A stretch of DNA of 64,000 nucleotides from Ceratorhiza oryzae-sativae (lineage: Eukaryota; Basidiomycota; Agaricomycetes; Cantharellales; Ceratobasidiaceae). Each line of letters begins with the position of its first letter. The stretch's first letter is position 1. Under the pieces are notes generated by a model. It saw only the letters and a program-made list of their open reading frames with translations. It ran no database searches and was not told the origin of the DNA. Below, in pieces: positions 60,288 through 64,000 of the stretch. The position numbers and the translations under genes were made by a program. The stretch is taken from positions 620,001 to 684,000 of the forward strand of contig JARWMV010000241.1 of NCBI GenBank assembly GCA_030998015.1, written 5' to 3'.

Positions 60288-62796
60288 GCTTGATTGAAGG
60301 GTGAATGGACTGGATGCCTTGACGGAAACCCTTTCTTTTCAACATATAGTACGGATACAGCGATCGACTGTCCGACTTTTGCGGCGCACAGCTTGTAGAG
60401 CGATGCATGCTTGCTGGATTGAGCCTTTAGTGGCTATGCCACGACATTCTCCACCCCGTGCCGAAGAATTCGGCCGGGAGATACGGGGTAGCAGTGTTTC
60501 AAAACATAGCCGTGTCAAATTGATATCGCTATGTGGGGTTGTGAGACGCAGCCTGTGGAGCTCGCACAAGCAATGATGAAGTCTAGGAAGCGCCGAAGCA
60601 CCAGAGGGAGCACTTCTTATCACGTGACCCGGCGGCTCTGGCCGCGTATCCAGTGCTCCTCGATACCACCGCGCAGAGTACTTCTTTCAGTTTTTTCGCT
60701 CCTCCCACCATCCCCATTGTGAGTGTGAGACATTCCGCTAATTCTCATAGGTCCCCAGCCTGTCCCTGCGAGTTGTGCTCGCGGCTCGGGCGTCTCACAA
60801 ACCATCGACACTGAGGGATGAGATCGGACATCCACAATGCATATAAGTGCTCATACGTATCAATCATATAATACACACGAGTGATATTGAATGATTCGGT
60901 CCTGGACTTCAGTTGAACTCATGAGAGATTCCTCAGACGCTAATTACGATGGAGTTTGGCACACTTAGGTATGAGTTTGATCGTCGAGACAAACAAATGG
61001 CCAAATCAGCCCATGCCCAGGAGGGCACTACATGCTCGTGGGCGATACCTATAAGCGAGACTGATCACGAGGTCACGATTTTGAGCACTCGTGTGTTCTC
61101 TTGATAATAGGTATCACTCAGAAGTTCTGGGTGCGCTCCTGAATGCTTGTGCCCCCAGCCGATTTGGCAGTGCGGGAGGGAATCTAGGAACTGGAGACTG
61201 GGCAGTTGAAACACTACTTTTTCGCACACTTTGCGAGAAATGCCCTGCGTTATTCTGAGTTGCCTGTGAGAAAGAAAAAATTGCCCAGGCAGTTGAGCAA
61301 AATGGGATCGGTTGGGCAGCGGGCATACGCAGAGGAGGTGGTGGGTTTGAATTGGCTGAGGGCCACAAAAAAGAGGGATCAGTTGGAATTGTGGGAATCA
61401 AAGGGAGTTTACCAGTAGAAAACATCTCAGAGGACCAAGATGTCACAGGAAAAGAGTTGGGATAAGCGATTGAGCGGGGCTCGTTGCCGCAAGCTGCCTC
61501 CTAGATATGCGTCTTGCAGCCAATGTTGTCCATGTTCGCTTGGGCCAGGAGACTGATGGCTAAAGCGACCATCGTAACGCACTACCAGGAGTCTAAGCAA
61601 GGTTTGTCACGCTAAGGTTTCGACATGGCAACGAGATTAGCATACTCGCGCTCAATGCCACCAGCTAAAGCGTTTGAAGTATAAATTCCGGGCAAGCACA
61701 TAGGGGACAGGCCAGTTCACTTTATTTCTTCACCACCGTTTGCGAAATTAACGGGGAGCGCCCAATAGTTTTACTTCAAGCATGATGACAAGGGAGAGTA
61801 AAAGAGGGTTTCAACCAAATTGATAAAAATTCAATCCATATTAGCGTGTGCTTACCTACATGGCGAAGGGCCCCGGCACTCGGAGATATGATATTAGAGT
61901 GTATAGGACATGAGTACACCAGAATGGGCGCGAATTCCTGATTGGCTCGACCGCTCTGACAAAGTGATTCAACGAGGGTCGAAGGTGGAAGGAGAAGAGG
62001 CGGTGTCGAGGCTTAGGACCACTGGGCCAATCCTCGAAAATCTAGTTAATGTGTGGTAGTACCTCAGCGTCTAACGATGCTTCTGAGCGTTAAATAGATG
62101 TTGGTAGCACCAGTAGCCCGTGCTACTTCGGGTCTAGTGAGTGCTCGGAAGCTTAATTCGACCTGTGGAGTGAGTATATGCTAGTTAGATTTTCGGGGTT
62201 TGGCTGAGCGAACGATGGCTTGCCTGATATCCCTTATTTGAGCTCAAACTGTCGAACCATCCACATAAACGAGACGGAAAAGGGTGGTGAGGGCCTGCAT
62301 TAGTACGAAATACAACGATGACATGTGTTCGTGAACAAGAAAAGATAAGGAAAACATAGCCACGTGGATGCGTGGTTTGTGCGGGTATATCACCCCCTTC
62401 TGATTGAGCTTAATGGCAGTCACTGGAGATTAACCAACTATTTCACAGACTCCGCTTGATTGAATGTATCTTCTATCCAACCTCTAGCAAGTATTATTGA
62501 TCATGCGCCATCCCTGGCTCAGGCTGAAGACAGAAGGATGACTCAGCTTATCTACGTCTGCTTTTCCCAAAAAAAAAAGCTTCAAAACCCTTTTCTCTGA
62601 GAAGTTCGCTTCAAATTGGTGCCTTGGAAGTTCGGCCTTGGTAAGGCGTGTGAAATACACATCCCTGCGCAGTATGGTATGATATACGTTATTCCCAGAT
62701 AATCAGCGTCATCCATCAAGAATTCCTCCGCAGCAGCATCCCTTCGTTCTTCAAAAAGAACGGATGAGTGCTCTGCACTCAGGCGACTAACATATC
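60288..62796. other. 2.5-kb spacer with one repeat copy
   Basis: No gene could be assembled; the frames present (for instance 61114-61446 minus) have no protein-like features. The dispersed repeat copy 2 is at 62037-62215. Confidence 0.45.
62037..62215 (+). repeat. Dispersed repeat, copy 2
   Basis: Aligns with 43187-43385 in the same orientation over about 180 bp with small gaps; the longest exact blocks are CGGGTCTAGTGA and TTAGATTTTCGG. It lies 600 bp upstream of the secreted-protein gene. Confidence 0.6.
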
Positions 62797-64000
62797 ATGA
62801 GTGCCACTCGACTGCTAATTTGTCTTTTAGCCAGCTCGGTAACATTTATTGCAGGGCTCGTTCCGCCAACATCGCGCCCACAACGACCTTTTGTGAATCT
62901 GCGCGCTGGTTCTTGGTCGCAACAAGCCTCCAGGCCATGGGACACACCTCCGTCAGATGAACAGTCGGCCAACTTAATATTCTTCCGGCTGGCAACCCTA
63001 TTGCAGCATTGGCCAAATACACGATATCCAAGCGGCAAGTTCAACCATTTAAGACCACATAAAGCGATTCACATCTTTTCAATCTAGGGCAATCAGTTGT
63101 TCCAGGGACTGTACCAGTAGGAACAACCTTGTATCATGGTAGCGGCGGTGTCCAGCCTCCCACAGTCACAGAGTGGCTCGCCTTCGACCCCGAGCACGCC
63201 ATTCAGTTTGCTCGGGGGGTTGAGAGCCGTCTGTTCACTTTTGTGACGACCCGACCCTTGCGTATATTATACTTTGACGGTTCGAGCGCCGCGAAGCTTT
63301 CGTCCGGCTCAGCGGATACTCAGCATTTTTTAGCCTGGGGGGCTCCGGGGAATGATACGATCTTCAGAGACGAGAAAAGAATTATAATCGATCTATGCGA
63401 GTGGGGGAAAGAGTTCGGTATCGACGGCTATGTAAGAATGGAACCAGATTTGTGAGTATTTGAATTCATACGACAGAACTTTGGCTGAGTAACCAAATGA
63501 TTGGTTAGCGAAATCATGCACTGCGATTTCTCTGAGAATCTCAAGCTTGTATCGAGTTTTCACGTGCTTCCCACTGAAGGGGATATACGTCGTGCGCCTG
63601 GTAGAGAGAGAGGGCAACCCCCAGTTTTTCGGGACTCTGAGCAATTCACTCAACCGACGGCACCACCTAACGCTCCGCGCCCTCCACCTCGTTTCCCATC
63701 CGAACCTCGACCGCCCAAATGGAAAGGCGCACTACCGAGCGGCGAGCAGCGTGGGTTCGAGTTCTTCCAGGCTGGGGCATGGCATAGCCGGGCACCTGGA
63801 GAAGTTCGCGTTCGGCTTGATGCTGCCAGGCTGGTGACCCTCTATGACCCTGCACTCCGGAGTGGAGTCAAACTTAGAGCAGGAAAAGAGAAAGTGCTTC
63901 ATCGCGGCAAAGGCATGTCGTACGAGGATATCGCAACTTGGAGAACATGGATCACAGATACCTTGCGGGTCAACAAGTCTACAACCAGCGGCGTTGACTG
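62797..64000 (+). CDS. Secreted protein of an uncharacterised fungal family, possible ADP-ribosyltransferase-like fold; 3' end cut
   Basis: Start MSATRLLICLLASSVTFIAG is a signal peptide. A 179-nt intron (62909-63087) is read so that NLRAG joins QSVVPGTVPVGTTLYHG. The next exon continues TEWLAFDPEHAIQFARG, TTRPLRILYFDGSSAAKL and IIDLCEWGKEFGIDGYVRME. A second intron (63452-63508) gives PDFEIMHCDFSENLKLV. The last exon has a Pro/Arg-rich linker and then LVTLYDPALRSGVKLRAGKE and YEDIATWRTWITDTLRVNK, still open at the window end. Secreted fungal proteins with this GTVPxGTxLYHG pattern are familiar to me as uncharacterised. The LYHG strand, the W-x-A-F-D-P-E-H-A block and a late Glu resemble the three-part plan of ADP-ribosyltransferases; this is a fold guess, not an assignment. 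The first intron is longer than others here and its donor is less certain. Confidence 0.75.

Overview
The window looks like nuclear DNA of a filamentous basidiomycete, most likely an Agaricomycete. Genes carry many GT-AG introns of about 50-75 nt, several with a CTAAC-type branch point, and coding and spacer base composition are similar. The proteins are fungal: a WOPR (Gti1/Pac2) regulator, a KRE9-like membrane protein, GH27 and GH12 secreted hydrolases and a SURF4/Erv29 cargo receptor. A Rhizoctonia/Ceratobasidium-type genome is a guess from overall gene style only. All gene models below were spliced by eye; coordinates are genomic spans including introns.

Layout. 1-2201 (-): 5' part of exocyst SEC5, running off the left edge, divergent from a DNAJC11-like J-protein gene (2314-4699, +) across only 112 bp. 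5221-6673 (+): WOPR transcription factor. 6.7-11.5 kb: gene-poor, with coding-like remnants only. 11.5-13.9 kb (-): tandem pair of 2-oxoglutarate/Fe(II) prolyl-4-hydroxylase-like genes. 14.3-15.5 kb (+): SURF4/Erv29. 16.5-18.8 kb (+): secreted GH27 alpha-galactosidase, convergent with a DapA-family aldolase/synthase (18.9-20.2 kb, -). 20.4-22.3 kb (-): two uncharacterised genes. 22.9-24.5 kb (-): KRE9-like single-pass membrane protein, divergent from mitochondrial ribosomal protein uS7m (24.7-25.5 kb, +). 26.0-28.8 kb (+): MFS sugar transporter. 30.0 kb (-): intron-containing tRNA-Leu(CAG). 31.7-34.1 kb (-): PTEN-type phosphatase. 37.2-40.9 kb (+): APH-fold kinase with a very large low-complexity insertion and two apparent frame breaks. 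40.9-46.7 kb: mostly non-coding, with a promoter-like island and a spliced locus that can encode a 28-residue membrane peptide. 46.8-48.5 kb (-): Ser/Pro-rich coiled-coil protein. 52.3-53.8 kb (+): adenosylhomocysteinase. 54.5-55.5 kb (+): GH12 endoglucanase. 56.8-60.3 kb (-): tandem pair of TVP38/TMEM64 (VTT-domain) membrane proteins. 62.8-64.0 kb (+): secreted protein of an uncharacterised fungal family, cut by the right edge.

Functional themes are ordinary for a plant- or litter-associated fungus: secretory traffic (SEC5, SURF4, TVP38 pair), cell-wall and plant polysaccharide attack with sugar uptake (GH27, GH12, MFS transporter, KRE9-like), phosphoinositide signalling (PTEN) and methyl-cycle metabolism (adenosylhomocysteinase). 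There is no co-directional cluster that would suggest a dedicated biosynthetic or defence system. The most interesting leads are the possible ADP-ribosyltransferase-like secreted protein at the right edge, the 28-residue smORF, the kinase with the 500-residue insertion and its frame breaks, unusual splicing (6-, 8- and 11-nt micro-exons, a poly-G tract in place of a pyrimidine tract) and a diverged repeat present at 43.2 and 62.1 kb.
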